Assembly (NCBI RefSeq): GCF_008933165.1
Contig: NZ_WBVQ01000001.1
Location: forward strand, 372,001-436,000
DNA: 64,000 nucleotides
Reading direction: 5' to 3'
DNA from: Phaeocystidibacter marisrubri
GTDB lineage: Bacteria > Bacteroidota > Bacteroidia > Flavobacteriales > Schleiferiaceae
Shown here: piece by piece, positions 18,545-27,795 of the stretch
Position numbering within the stretch: position 1 is the stretch's first letter
Layout of the letters: every line of letters starts with the position of its first letter
Translations under genes and position numbers: made by a program
Notes under the pieces: generated by a model
The model's input: the letters and a program-made list of their open reading frames with translations, nothing else
Databases searched by the model: none
What the model was told of the DNA's origin: nothing

Positions 18545-19378
18545 CTAATATTTGTTTTTGTCTTGGAAATCAAGGCTTTTCACGCCCAAGGCTTTGAGGA
18601 ATCGCTTTGCATTAATCTTGATGGCCTCTTTTACAGATGTAGCAGCTTTACGGGCTGCAGAGTCGTCTGGACGTGAGATGAAACGACTATCGCTGTAGCG
18701 GAATCCCTCCCCAACTTCAGTGTAGAAATAGGTGTAGAAAGATTTTCTAGACTCTCCTTCGGGGATGTTGATTTTGGAATATCCGTGTGGCGAGTTTTCA
18801 TCCGTATAGAAAATGACTGCACGATTGTGAGATGGAGCTACGCGCTGTTCGCAAACTTTCATCTCCTTATCCCACAACTCTAAATGACCACCGTATTCTT
18901 CTTTCCACTCTTTGTTGAGGTAAACCAAGAGATTGATACGACGCCACAAGTTGGTTTCTGGATTGTAGTTGACATCGATGTGAACATCAACATAACTACC
19001 TTGACCACCTTGGTGAACACCTGAGCCTAGGGAGTCTGGCGTGGTTTTCAAGCCTTCAATCCCAGTGATCTGCGACATGAATTTCGCGAATTCATCGCTT
19101 TGAACGGTGTCCCGTACCTCACCAAAAACGGGATTCCATCTTTCAAAATGGTAATCCTCAGATTTATTCTCGTTTAGGCTTTTTCGCTTCACATTGAGTG
19201 ATTCGAGAGAGGGGAAGTTGGCAAACATCGTGTCGGCTGCTTCGCTGTCGAAGAAATCATCGAGCACCAAATGGCGGCAAGGATGACCGTTGTCGAATTG
19301 CTTTCGGAGCTCAGCAATGGCTTCTGCCGAAGTATACTTAGGATTGATGTGCTTCATGATATCTGTTGTAGCTTCCAT
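18545..19378 (-). CDS. 2-oxoglutarate/Fe(II)-dependent oxygenase
   Basis: 277 residues, cytoplasmic, of the prolyl-4-hydroxylase-like 2OG-Fe(II) superfamily. The iron triad is visible: H133-x-D135 in VDVHIDVNY and H198 in SPHGY, with R211 (SRKSFYTY) to bind the 2-oxoglutarate carboxylate. The stretch YGGHLELWD is also typical. Such enzymes hydroxylate protein prolines or small molecules; the substrate is not evident. It starts 3 bases after the stop of the SDR gene, so both are made from one transcript and may act on the same metabolite or glycan. Confidence 0.85.
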   Translation of the reverse strand: MEATTDIMKHINPKYTSAEAIAELRKQFDNGHPCRHLVLDDFFDSEAADTMFANFPSLESLNVKRKSLNENKSEDYHFERWNPVFGEVRDTVQSDEFAKFMSQITGIEGLKTTPDSLGSGVHQGGQGSYVDVHIDVNYNPETNLWRRINLLVYLNKEWKEEYGGHLELWDKEMKVCEQRVAPSHNRAVIFYTDENSPHGYSKINIPEGESRKSFYTYFYTEVGEGFRYSDSRFISRPDDSAARKAATSVKEAIKINAKRFLKALGVKSLDFQDKNKY

Positions 19379-19381
19379 ATC

Positions 19382-20170
19382 TCAACGGTATGAGCGGCGT
19401 AATAGTTTATACAATAACCCTCTTGCGAAGGTATGAATTGGAATGGCTAGTAATTCTCGTCGACCAATGTAGTGGTGGAATTTATCTCCACGAATGACTT
19501 TCATCAGCTTGCGCGCGAACTCTTCAGCAGGCATGCCGTTTTCTTGAGCTTTTGAATTTACTCCGAGTTTTTGGCCAGATGCATTCAAACTGTTCAGTGT
19601 TACATTGGTTTGAATGAATCCTGGACTAATCACTTGAACAGATATTCCACGGTTGAATACTTCTTCTCTCAAACTTTCCATCCATAGGATAACTCCTGCT
19701 TTACTGGCCGAGTATGCCGCAAGATTACGCTGACCAAATTTACCAGCAATGGAAGCAATGCCAACGATCTTGCCCGACTTGCGTTCTAGCATATGAGGAA
19801 GTACGGAGCGTACCAGTGCCATGGTGCCAAGAAGGTTGATATCTATGATGGTCTTTTCAACCTCCCAAGAATTATCTTCTACGGCTCCAAACTGGCCAAT
19901 TCCACCATTGCTTATTACCACGTCAATATGCCCAAAGGCAGAAATGGCAGCCTTTGCCCATTCGCTGGCTTTTTCGTGTTCCGAAAGGTTCAGTGGAACA
20001 ACTGCAATATTGTTGGGGTTTGGGCAAAGCCCCATGACGCGTTTCAACTCGTCTGCTCTGCGGGCAGAGAGTATCACTTTGTGCCCGACACAAGCTAGTT
20101 GCAAGGCTGTAGCTTCTCCTATTCCCGAAGAGGCGCCAGTAATCCAATATACACGAGTAGAATTCTGCAT
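19382..20170 (-). CDS. SDR-family NAD(P)-dependent oxidoreductase
   Basis: 262 residues from the ATG at 20170. The frame extends to 20218, but the Rossmann motif TGASSGIG then falls at residues 11-18 as usual, and the promoter box lies inside the longer version. Catalytic Tyr153-xxx-Lys157 (YSASK), NGG of the NNAG motif and a Ser in SIAG are present. It belongs to the classical SDRs (DltE/YqjQ-like) and its substrate is unknown. The C-terminus is rich in basic and hydrophobic residues, which could mean membrane association. It heads an operon with the 2OG oxygenase. Confidence 0.88.
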   Translation of the reverse strand: MQNSTRVYWITGASSGIGEATALQLACVGHKVILSARRADELKRVMGLCPNPNNIAVVPLNLSEHEKASEWAKAAISAFGHIDVVISNGGIGQFGAVEDNSWEVEKTIIDINLLGTMALVRSVLPHMLERKSGKIVGIASIAGKFGQRNLAAYSASKAGVILWMESLREEVFNRGISVQVISPGFIQTNVTLNSLNASGQKLGVNSKAQENGMPAEEFARKLMKVIRGDKFHHYIGRRELLAIPIHTFARGLLYKLLRRSYR

Positions 20171-20174
20171 GTGC

Positions 20175-20182
20175 CAAATGTA
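20175..20182 (-). promoter_or_regulatory. -7 promoter element of the SDR-oxygenase operon
   Basis: TACATTTG on the minus strand, perfect consensus, separated from the ATG at 20170 by only GCAC. This would make the mRNA leaderless. Confidence 0.55.
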
Positions 20183-20328
20183 CATAACGATGGGAGGATA
20201 GAGGATGGAGTGCGTCAATTTGACGATTGAATGCTTCGATATTCAGCATGTTATTGCATCTTTGCGCCAAATTGGTGGTGGAATACCGGAAAAGCATGGA
20301 GAGATAATAGAAATATTTATACTCCCTC

Positions 20329-20358
20329 TTTGTATTTAAAAGAAGTCGCTTATATTTG
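20329..20358 (+). promoter_or_regulatory. Bacteroidota promoter of rpmH (-33 TTTG, -7 TATATTTG)
   Basis: TTTG at 20329-20332, an 18-base spacer and TATATTTG at 20351-20358 match both elements of the primary Bacteroidota promoter. The leader to the rpmH ATG at 20405 is about 40 bases. It is one of the two best two-element matches in the window. Confidence 0.75.
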
Positions 20359-20404
20359 CACCCCAATTGGAGACAAGAGGTCCAAGTTCAAAGCATAGAT
20401 AGAC

Positions 20405-20563
20405 ATGAAACGCACGTATCAACCTTCGAATCGCAAGAGAAAGAACAAGCACGGTTTCCGTGAGCGCATGGAGTCCGCTAATGGACGTCGTGTCCTTGCC
20501 GCTCGTCGCGCAAAGGGTAGAAAGAGACTCACTGTATCAGACGAAGGAAATTACAAAGGCTGA
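20405..20563 (+). CDS. rpmH: 50S ribosomal protein L34
   Basis: 52 residues starting [18 protein letters not shown] and ending [10 protein letters not shown] plus a short tail EGNYKG. This is a full-length L34, highly basic, a component of the large ribosomal subunit. It has a strong two-element promoter upstream and a strong terminator 26 bases downstream, so it is probably transcribed on its own. In many bacteria rpmH sits next to rnpA and dnaA, but here it is followed by carB. Confidence 0.97.
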   Translation: MKRTYQPSNRKRKNKHGFRERMESANGRRVLAARRAKGRKRLTVSDEGNYKG

Positions 20564-20588
20564 TATGTGATGTAGATATCAATTTAGA

Positions 20589-20617
20589 GGTGTTGCCGTT
20601 GGTAACACCTTTTTTTT
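20589..20617 (+). terminator. Intrinsic terminator after rpmH
   Basis: 9-bp stem (GGTGTTGCC with GGTAACACC, one G-T pair), 3-base loop and eight T. Confidence 0.88.
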
Positions 20618-20671
20618 GTGCCTACTCAAATGCAACTCGTACCTTAGAACATCTGTCTAAACATCAGTAAC

Positions 20672-23521
20672 ATGCCAAAAGATACATCTATCGGATCTGT
20701 TCTTATTATCGGTTCAGGTCCAATTGTAATTGGTCAAGCTTGTGAGTTTGACTATTCGGGTTCTCAAGCTTCACGATCATTGCGTGAGGAGGGAATCGAG
20801 GTGACACTTATCAACTCTAATCCGGCTACGATTATGACGGATGAAGTAGTTGCTGATCACGTTTACCTCCTTCCTCTAGAAATTGAATCTCTAGAGAAGA
20901 TTTTGAAGGAACGCAAGATTGACGCAGTTCTTCCTACAATGGGTGGACAAACCGCATTGAACTTGTGTATTGAAGCCGACAAGCAAGGGCTTTGGGAAGA
21001 GCATGGCGTTAAAATTATTGGTGTAGATATCGACGCGATCAACATTACCGAAGACCGTGAGGAGTTCCGTTTGTTGATGGAGAAAATTGGAGTTGGCATG
21101 GCTCCTGCGTCAACCGCAACTTCTTACCTCAAGGGTAAGGAAGTAGCACAAGAATTCGGCTACCCACTCTGTGTACGCGCTAGCTACACGCTTGGTGGTG
21201 CAGGAGCGACTTTTGTGCACACGAAAGAAGAATTTGAAACAGCATTGCAACGTGGTTTGGAGATTTCTCCGATTCACGAAGTGATGATTGATAAAGCTCT
21301 ACTCGGATGGAAAGAATACGAGTTGGAGCTCCTTCGCGATAAGAACGACAACGTTATTATCATCTGTTCTATTGAGAACATGGATCCAATGGGAATCCAT
21401 ACAGGTGATTCCATTACAGTCGCTCCGGCAATGACATTATCGGATCGCACGTATCAGCGCATGCGTGATATGGCGATTCACATGATGCGATCTATCGGAA
21501 ATTTTGCGGGTGGATGTAACGTTCAGTTCGCAGTGAGTCCAGATGAGAAGGAAGATATTGTGGCGATTGAAATTAATCCACGTGTATCTCGCTCATCGGC
21601 CTTGGCTTCTAAAGCTACAGGTTACCCAATTGCAAAGATTGCTGCGAAATTGGCGATCGGCTACACGTTGGATGAATTGTTCAACCAGATCACTAAAACT
21701 ACTACCGCGTATTTCGAGCCAACATTGGATTACGTGATCGTAAAGATTCCTCGTTGGAACTTCGACAAGTTTGAAGGAGCCGACCGCCGCTTGGGAATCC
21801 AAATGAAGTCGGTAGGTGAAGTAATGGGAATCGGTCGTTCCTTCCAAGAAGCGCTGCACAAAGCAGCACAAAGTTTGGAAGTGAAGCGCAACGGTCTCGG
21901 TGCCGATGGCAAGGGTCTCTCAAATCAAGAAACCATCCTTCACAAGTTAGAGTATGCTTCTTGGGATCGCGTATTCGTACTTTACGATGCGATGCAAATG
22001 GGAATTCCATTGCGTAGAATCCATGAGATTACGCGAATCGATATGTGGTTCTTGCGTCAGATTGAAGAGCTTATGCTCCTTCAGCGCGAGATTGAAAAGC
22101 ACAACTTGACGAGTATTCCGAGAGAACTTCTTCTCGATGCGAAGATGAAAGGCTTTGCCGATCGTCAAATTGGTCACATGATGCACTGCTTGGAAAGTGA
22201 AGTTCACAGCAAGCGTACGGAAATGGGAATCAATCGTGTTTGGAAATTGGTAGACACCTGTGCTGCTGAATTCCCTGCACAAACTCCATACTACTACTCA
22301 ACTTTCGAATTGAGCATGGACGCTCCGGGTGTTGAGCCTTACGCAGAGAACGAAAGCGTAGTGAGCGACAAAGAGAAAGTAATTGTACTAGGTTCTGGTC
22401 CAAACCGAATTGGTCAGGGTATTGAGTTCGATTACTGCTGTGTTCACGGCGTATTGGCTGCCAAAGAGTGTGGGTATGAAACCATCATGATTAACTGTAA
22501 CCCAGAAACGGTTTCTACCGACTTTGATACAGCCGATAAGTTGTACTTCGAGCCGGTATTCTGGGAGCATATTTACGATATCATCCTCCACGAGAAGCCT
22601 AAAGGGGTTATCGTTCAGCTGGGAGGACAAACAGCATTGAAGTTGGCTGAAAAGCTCGAGCGCTTTGGTATTCCAATTCTTGGAACCAGCTACGATGCAC
22701 TTGACCTTGCGGAAGATCGCGGTCGCTTCTCTAATACGTTGAAAGAGTGTAATATTCCTTACCCTGAATTTGACGTGATCACCAATGCTGATGAGGCGAG
22801 AGGTGTAGCTGAAAACTTGGGCTATCCAATCTTGGTCCGTCCATCCTACGTATTGGGTGGAGCGGGGATGAAGATTGTGATCAATCACGAAGAACTCGAA
22901 ACGCATGTAGTTGAGTTGTTCAAAGATTTCCCTGGGAACCGCGTGTTGCTCGACCATTACCTAGACGGAGCGATTGAAGCAGAAGCGGATGCCATTTGTG
23001 ATGGTGAGAATGTTTACATCATCGGAATTATGGAGCATGTAGAACCATGTGGCGTTCACTCTGGTGACTCCAATGCAACGCTTCCTCCATTCAATTTAGG
23101 TGATTTGGTGATGCAGCAGATCAAAGACCACACGGTTACTATTGCCAAGGCTTTGAACACGGTTGGATTGATCAACATTCAGTTTGCAGTTAAAGATGAT
23201 ACCGTATACATCATCGAAGCGAACCCGCGCGCATCTCGTACCGTTCCATTCATCTGTAAGGCGTATGGAGAACCGTATGTGAACTACGCAACTAAAGTGA
23301 TGTTGGGTGAGAAGAAAGTGACTGATTTTGAGTTCAAACCTGAACTAAAGGGTTGGGCGATTAAGATGCCAGTATTCTCCTTTGACAAATTCCCGAATGT
23401 GAACAAAAACCTCGGTCCGCAAATGCGATCTACAGGTGAAAAGATTCACTTCATCGAAAGCTTGAAAGATCCTGTCTTTAAGAAGATTTACGGAGAGAGA
23501 AACTTGTACCTAAGCAAGTAA
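20672..23521 (+). CDS. carB: Carbamoyl-phosphate synthase large subunit, lacking the allosteric domain
   Basis: Makes carbamoyl phosphate from glutamine-derived ammonia, bicarbonate and 2 ATP for pyrimidines and arginine. 949 residues with two homologous ATP-grasp halves: the first starts VLIIGSGPIVIGQACEFDYS, the second VIVLGSGPNRIGQGIEFDYC. EINPRVSRSSALASKATGYP and EANPRASRTVPF mark the metal-binding strands. It stops soon after the second ATP-grasp (GPQMRSTGE, then KIYGERNLYLSK), so the ~130-residue MGS-like regulatory domain of the 1073-residue E. coli enzyme is absent. Flavobacterial CarB proteins are commonly this short (family memory). carA is not in the window. A near-match box TACCTTAG lies 24 bases upstream. 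Confidence 0.96.
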   Translation: MPKDTSIGSVLIIGSGPIVIGQACEFDYSGSQASRSLREEGIEVTLINSNPATIMTDEVVADHVYLLPLEIESLEKILKERKIDAVLPTMGGQTALNLCIEADKQGLWEEHGVKIIGVDIDAINITEDREEFRLLMEKIGVGMAPASTATSYLKGKEVAQEFGYPLCVRASYTLGGAGATFVHTKEEFETALQRGLEISPIHEVMIDKALLGWKEYELELLRDKNDNVIIICSIENMDPMGIHTGDSITVAPAMTLSDRTYQRMRDMAIHMMRSIGNFAGGCNVQFAVSPDEKEDIVAIEINPRVSRSSALASKATGYPIAKIAAKLAIGYTLDELFNQITKTTTAYFEPTLDYVIVKIPRWNFDKFEGADRRLGIQMKSVGEVMGIGRSFQEALHKAAQSLEVKRNGLGADGKGLSNQETILHKLEYASWDRVFVLYDAMQMGIPLRRIHEITRIDMWFLRQIEELMLLQREIEKHNLTSIPRELLLDAKMKGFADRQIGHMMHCLESEVHSKRTEMGINRVWKLVDTCAAEFPAQTPYYYSTFELSMDAPGVEPYAENESVVSDKEKVIVLGSGPNRIGQGIEFDYCCVHGVLAAKECGYETIMINCNPETVSTDFDTADKLYFEPVFWEHIYDIILHEKPKGVIVQLGGQTALKLAEKLERFGIPILGTSYDALDLAEDRGRFSNTLKECNIPYPEFDVITNADEARGVAENLGYPILVRPSYVLGGAGMKIVINHEELETHVVELFKDFPGNRVLLDHYLDGAIEAEADAICDGENVYIIGIMEHVEPCGVHSGDSNATLPPFNLGDLVMQQIKDHTVTIAKALNTVGLINIQFAVKDDTVYIIEANPRASRTVPFICKAYGEPYVNYATKVMLGEKKVTDFEFKPELKGWAIKMPVFSFDKFPNVNKNLGPQMRSTGEKIHFIESLKDPVFKKIYGERNLYLSK

Positions 23522-23524
23522 AAC

Positions 23525-23776
23525 GTGCAGATACTACGCACCATATTTTTTATAGCATTGGCGTGGCTCGTCTTTCGATTCTTGGATCGAATGGCGGCCA
23601 CTCGCCGTGCTAAAAGCGAGGGAATGAACACTCGTCGTCCTCGTGAAGCTTCGCAATCTCAGCGCCGAGAAAGGCGTGAACAAGAGGTGATTATTAACTA
23701 CGACCCACGTCAAACAAAAAGCGTTATTCGCGATGATGTAGGGGAAGAAGTTGATTTTGAAGAAGTAAAAGACTGA
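23525..23776 (+). CDS. DUF4834 family small membrane protein
   Basis: 83 residues: one N-terminal membrane span (LRTIFFIALAWLVFRFLDR), a basic Arg-rich middle and an acidic tail ending VDFEEVKD. This is the pattern of DUF4834 proteins of Bacteroidota. The start is GTG at 23525, 3 bases after the carB stop. The next ATG would remove the membrane span, so GTG is preferred. It is probably cotranscribed with carB. Function unknown. Confidence 0.72.
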   Translation: MQILRTIFFIALAWLVFRFLDRMAATRRAKSEGMNTRRPREASQSQRRERREQEVIINYDPRQTKSVIRDDVGEEVDFEEVKD

Positions 23777-23840
23777 TCTCGTTTGTGAGGTTCAATTGAA
23801 ATTTCCAACTTGGGGGATCAATATATACTGCTACCCTCAA

Positions 23841-24890
23841 ATGAAAGGAATTTTAGATAGCCTTGTAAGAAAAGGAATAGATAAAGCTCGTCAGAGTAAA
23901 TACCTTCAAAGTGTTTTTGAAAAGCCTATAGCTCTCGATGAACTACCTCTAAAAGGAGTTTTTGTTGATAGTTTTGGTAATGAACATCACTTGCTAGAGG
24001 GCTTGCGCACCTATGTGAAGCCGAAGTGGCGACAAGGGATTTCAGGGGTTCGAAAGGAAATTACCCCTGAAATGATCAACACCTTCAAGCTCAACGGGGA
24101 AATTGCCGTCAATCGCTTACTTACTACTCTCGATGCAGAGAATATCGACTTGAGTGCTTCCAAAGTGATGGAAGTGGGATGTCACTCGGGAGGTTGTTCC
24201 TTCTCTATTGCCGAAGCAGGAGCCAAAAGTGTTACAGCTACTGAATTTACTGGATTTAAGGTAAGTGCTCATACAACCGGTGTAACAGAAGATCGTCTAG
24301 CTGATGTTGACGATTATTTGGCCACTATCCGCCAGCAACTAGCTGCTCGTTTCTCATCTAGAGAGAAGGTTGAGTTTGTCAATGATGACATCTGTAATTC
24401 TGTAGTGCCAGACGCGAGTCATGATGTGATTTGCAGCTGGGATGTACTAGAGCACATTCATGATCCTGCCAAGGCCATTGCAGAAATGAGCCGAATATTG
24501 AAGCCAGGTGGATTGATTGTCCATGAATACAACTCTTTCTTTAGCCTAAATGGAGGGCACAGCAAGTGTACCTTAGATTTTGTGTGGGGACACGCTCGTC
24601 TCTCTGTTGAAGATTTTGAACGGTACATCGATGAGTTTCGACCAGAGGAAAAGGATATGGCCATGTCTTTCTTTACGAATGGGCTTAACCGCATGACCCG
24701 GGCTCAATTGATTCAGCATCTAAAGGCCGCAGATTTTGAGATTCTATCCATTATTCCATATTCTCGCGAACAACATGCACGAATGGTGTCTGGAGAAGTG
24801 CTTGCTCAAGTACGCAATCTTTATCCCGATGCTCAGTTGGCGGATTTGGTAGCGCCTCGAACTCTGGTCATAGCTAAGAAGGTGGGGTAG
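23841..24890 (+). CDS. Class I SAM-dependent methyltransferase
   Basis: 349 residues from the ATG at 23841; an upstream TTG start at 23796 is less likely. SAM-binding motif I is VMEVGCHSGGCSFSIAEAG, followed by a late motif SWDVLEHIHDPAKAIAEMSRIL and KPGGLIVHEYNSFFS, typical of type 11/UbiE-like enzymes. The N-terminal ~110 residues are not recognised. It is the first gene of a stretch of glycan-type genes (to 32687), so a sugar or lipid-linked glycan substrate is plausible but inferred from context only. Confidence 0.82.
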   Translation: MKGILDSLVRKGIDKARQSKYLQSVFEKPIALDELPLKGVFVDSFGNEHHLLEGLRTYVKPKWRQGISGVRKEITPEMINTFKLNGEIAVNRLLTTLDAENIDLSASKVMEVGCHSGGCSFSIAEAGAKSVTATEFTGFKVSAHTTGVTEDRLADVDDYLATIRQQLAARFSSREKVEFVNDDICNSVVPDASHDVICSWDVLEHIHDPAKAIAEMSRILKPGGLIVHEYNSFFSLNGGHSKCTLDFVWGHARLSVEDFERYIDEFRPEEKDMAMSFFTNGLNRMTRAQLIQHLKAADFEILSIIPYSREQHARMVSGEVLAQVRNLYPDAQLADLVAPRTLVIAKKVG

Positions 24891-25061
24891 TTTAATCTCT
24901 TCACTTTCAGTCCAATTCCTTTGAGGACCTATTAATTCACGATAACTTAGCAGCAACACGATTTTTTTGGGTTGTATTGCAGGTGTATGTTTTCCTATGC
25001 TCTCTCTGTTTACCTCGATTCCCAATGCAATACGCTCCCATCCATCATAGAACGAGAGAAC

Positions 25062-25955
25062 ATGATTAAGAAGACGATCAAGACAGCGCGTAAGAAAGGG
25101 CTTATTCCACCCATCATCGACAAACAGTTCAATCCCAATATGAGGGAGTGGAATGATTTGTCGCCAGACGAATGGGGAGCCAAAGAAGTAGAATCTGCTC
25201 TTGAGGGTCAGCCGGAAATTCTTCCAGATGAAATTCAAGAAGGTGGAGATAATACCATCTTGTATTTTGCACAGCCCAAATCGGCAAGTTTGTACATCAA
25301 CAAGCTGGTTTCCAAAGTTTTTGAGGCAGAAGAGTATTGGGTAGGTTTCAACAAAGGTTCTGGAGATTTGTACTTTCCTAGATTGGTTGGTGCTCTGTTA
25401 GAGAATCAGCTTACCGTTTCGCATTGTCATGCGGTTGCTGATAAGTACGTCCTTGAAATGCTTAGAAATACACATCCAAAGGTATTGGTGAGTTATCGAA
25501 ATTTGGGCGATACGCTGATCTCCAGACGCGACATGATTGTGCGCGATAAAGGAGCACGTGAATTGATGTCAGACAGTGGACTGGAACGCTTTCTTTCATC
25601 GAGTAAGGAAGTGCAAACCGATATTACAATTGAGCTGTTTGCTGCGCAGTATTTGAATTTTTACTCTTCTTGGAAGAGTGCGGCGAATGAGTTTGACGTT
25701 CACTTCATTAACTATGATGAGTTTATTTCGAATCAAGAACAAGAGATGATCGAAATGTCGGAAGAGTTTTTAGACCGCGAACTAGTCCGTGATCCCAAGG
25801 AGGTGATTGAAGAAATTTCTTCGGGTGGCGGCGTAAACTTTAACAAGGGAAAAAAGGGACGTGGGACCGATGAATTAACGGAGGCACAAAGAGCGAGAAT
25901 TCGTCAAATTGCCGCTGTCTTTGGCTTAGAAAATTCGGATTACCTGGGCTTTTAA
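25062..25955 (+). CDS. Sulfotransferase-family protein
   Basis: 298 residues. The start at 25062 (MIKKTIKTARKK) is preferred to the frame opening at 24972. A PAPS 5'-phosphosulfate loop-like motif is FAQPKSASLYINKLV (compare PKSGTTW) and the 3'-phosphate-binding region is VSYRNLGDTLISRRD. These place it in the sulfotransferase superfamily, which transfers sulfate from PAPS to sugars or other hydroxyl groups. The P-loop is divergent, with Ser-Ala in place of the usual Gly-Thr. It is followed after 15 bases by the GT42-like gene. A weak promoter (TTTG 24966, TATGTTTT 24986) lies upstream. Confidence 0.72.
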   Translation: MIKKTIKTARKKGLIPPIIDKQFNPNMREWNDLSPDEWGAKEVESALEGQPEILPDEIQEGGDNTILYFAQPKSASLYINKLVSKVFEAEEYWVGFNKGSGDLYFPRLVGALLENQLTVSHCHAVADKYVLEMLRNTHPKVLVSYRNLGDTLISRRDMIVRDKGARELMSDSGLERFLSSSKEVQTDITIELFAAQYLNFYSSWKSAANEFDVHFINYDEFISNQEQEMIEMSEEFLDRELVRDPKEVIEEISSGGGVNFNKGKKGRGTDELTEAQRARIRQIAAVFGLENSDYLGF

Positions 25956-25970
25956 TCCATTTTTGAAACA

Positions 25971-26876
25971 ATGAAAGGATTGGTCAAGCAATTCCTGAGT
26001 GAATCGGGAATGTGGGCATTGTATGATGAATGGCTGTACAATACTTCCCTTAAGAAACTCAATGAGTACGGTAGGCAAACTCCAGAAGACTGGAGAAGAA
26101 CTCACTTTTCTGGTAAGAAGGGAGATGTCTTTTTCTTACTAGGCAGTGGATATTCCGTCAATCTTCTCAAGGATTCTCATTGGGATCTAATTGGGAATAA
26201 TTTCAGCCTCGGGTTCAATAACTGGTTTTTTCATCCCTTTGTGCCGGATATCTATGGCTATGAGGTAGGGTATGATCCGCAAATGGTTCAAGCTCAGATT
26301 AAGGCCATCCACGCTGCCAATCCCGATCTCTTTTCAATCCCCTTTTTCTTGCATAGCGGTCTAGCGAGTCAGCGGAAATTTGACAGTTCAGAGTATCCGT
26401 GGAAAGAAGAAGATGTGTACATCAATGTTCCCTTTACCCTCCACACGGTAAATGAGCGTATCATCAAAAAATACATTCGCAAATCGGTGGCCAGTGAAGA
26501 CTTGAACAAACTGCTTCACTATTCGTCGTCGCTAAGTGTTTATCTGGACATGGGCATCCGCTTAGGGTATAAAAAGCTGGTGCTAGTCGGGGTGGATATG
26601 AATGACCCGAGATATTTTTATGAAGCTCCTCAGTTTTTGGATCACTCAGCTGAAGTGATGAAAAACTTGAAGCGAATTCATGAAGAATCCGGAAAGAATC
26701 AGACGATTCACGCCGTTGCAGATAAGAAGATTACATCGAGATTTGGGTGTCTTCCCGTGGATGAATACATCTATTTGCTACAGGATGAGCTGCATAAAAT
26801 TGATCCAGAATATCAGATTTACGCGGCTTCGGAGACTTCACGTTTGGCAGAAAAACTTCCAGTTTATCCTTGGTGA
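25971..26876 (+). CDS. DUF115/GT42-like glycan biosynthesis protein
   Basis: 301 residues, cytoplasmic. The beginning of the fold shows a nucleotide-sugar-type loop GDVFFLLGSGYSVNLL and GNNFSLGFNNWFFHPFVPD. The second half has YSSSLSVYLDMGIRLGYKKL followed by LVGVDMND, which resembles the S/G-x-L...LGYK-x-I-x-L-x-G-x-D pattern of DUF115 (MAF-like) and GT42 sialyltransferase-like proteins. It may transfer or handle a nonulosonic acid or similar sugar; this is inference. It overlaps the convergent GT2 gene by 13 bases at the 3' end. Confidence 0.58.
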   Translation: MKGLVKQFLSESGMWALYDEWLYNTSLKKLNEYGRQTPEDWRRTHFSGKKGDVFFLLGSGYSVNLLKDSHWDLIGNNFSLGFNNWFFHPFVPDIYGYEVGYDPQMVQAQIKAIHAANPDLFSIPFFLHSGLASQRKFDSSEYPWKEEDVYINVPFTLHTVNERIIKKYIRKSVASEDLNKLLHYSSSLSVYLDMGIRLGYKKLVLVGVDMNDPRYFYEAPQFLDHSAEVMKNLKRIHEESGKNQTIHAVADKKITSRFGCLPVDEYIYLLQDELHKIDPEYQIYAASETSRLAEKLPVYPW

Positions 26877-27793
26877 GGCTTAGCGCCTAAAAGCCCCATC
26901 ACTACCCAATAGCGAAACTTGACAAGTGTCCAGCCTTTGATGTGCTGACCTTTCAAGAGAAAGCTAAGATAGAGTAGGGCTGTCCCACCAATCTTAACGA
27001 GCTCCAGCATCCATTTGATGACCATAGCGCCCGCACCTTCTTTTTGAAGTCGTGTTCGCTCATGTCCACCAACTCCCATTGCCAGGCCTTTGACGTATTC
27101 CATGGTGATGCGCTTAGGTGGAATGATGTGATCGACCACAACTTTAGGAGCGTAGTACACGAGTCCTCCAACTTTCTTGATACGGAAGACCATGTCTTTC
27201 TCATCTCCACCTTCAAGACCATCTCCTCTTCGCCCTAGCTCCACATCAAACACTCCTGCTTTGTCGAAACACTCCTTGCGGTACGCCATATTCGCTCCCG
27301 TTGGAAATTTTCGCTTGGCAAAGGCTTTGGGTTGATCGCCCATATCGAGAGCAGCCACCAATGGAAGCAGCCATTTGCTCATCCACTTGGGTTCATCACA
27401 ATCATCGTAGAGCGGATAGAGCTTGCCGCCAATGACATCTACTTTTGGATTCTCTTCAAAGAATCGGATGGTTTCTTCGCAGTATTCAGGACGAACAAAG
27501 GCATCATCGTCAATAAACGCGAGGTATTTTCCTTTGGACTCGGCAATACCTCTATTCCTTGCCCATGTATGACCTTGATTGTATTCAATGGAATAGGTTA
27601 CGCGCAAGTCTGGATGTGCCGCTATGAACTCCTTACAAATAGCATCGGTGTTATCTGGGCTGTTGTTGTTGACCAGAACCACTTCGTACTTCGATTTGTC
27701 GAGTGTTTGCTGTAACAGACATTCGAGATTTCGAAGAATATATCGCTCACGGTTATACGTACAAACGATAACCGATAGAATAGGATTTTCCAT
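26864..27793 (-). CDS. Family 2 glycosyltransferase
   Basis: 309 residues. GT-A fold start LSVIVCTYNRERYILRNLECL, then VNNNSPDNT, RNRGIAESKGKYLAFIDDDAF with the DxD-like metal site DDD, and GDGLEGGDEKDMVFRIKK as the acceptor/catalytic region. C-terminal hydrophobic helices (around 250-300) suggest membrane association. It acts on nucleotide sugars in the cytoplasm. It follows the YfhO-like gene by 2 bases, so those two form an operon. The context is a surface-glycan locus. Confidence 0.9.
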   Translation of the reverse strand: MENPILSVIVCTYNRERYILRNLECLLQQTLDKSKYEVVLVNNNSPDNTDAICKEFIAAHPDLRVTYSIEYNQGHTWARNRGIAESKGKYLAFIDDDAFVRPEYCEETIRFFEENPKVDVIGGKLYPLYDDCDEPKWMSKWLLPLVAALDMGDQPKAFAKRKFPTGANMAYRKECFDKAGVFDVELGRRGDGLEGGDEKDMVFRIKKVGGLVYYAPKVVVDHIIPPKRITMEYVKGLAMGVGGHERTRLQKEGAGAMVIKWMLELVKIGGTALLYLSFLLKGQHIKGWTLVKFRYWVVMGLLGAKPHQG

Positions 27794-27795
27794 GC

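Noticed and set aside
20231-20398. 55-codon open frame upstream of rpmH
   Set aside because: It contains the rpmH promoter and shows no domain, signal peptide or family pattern.
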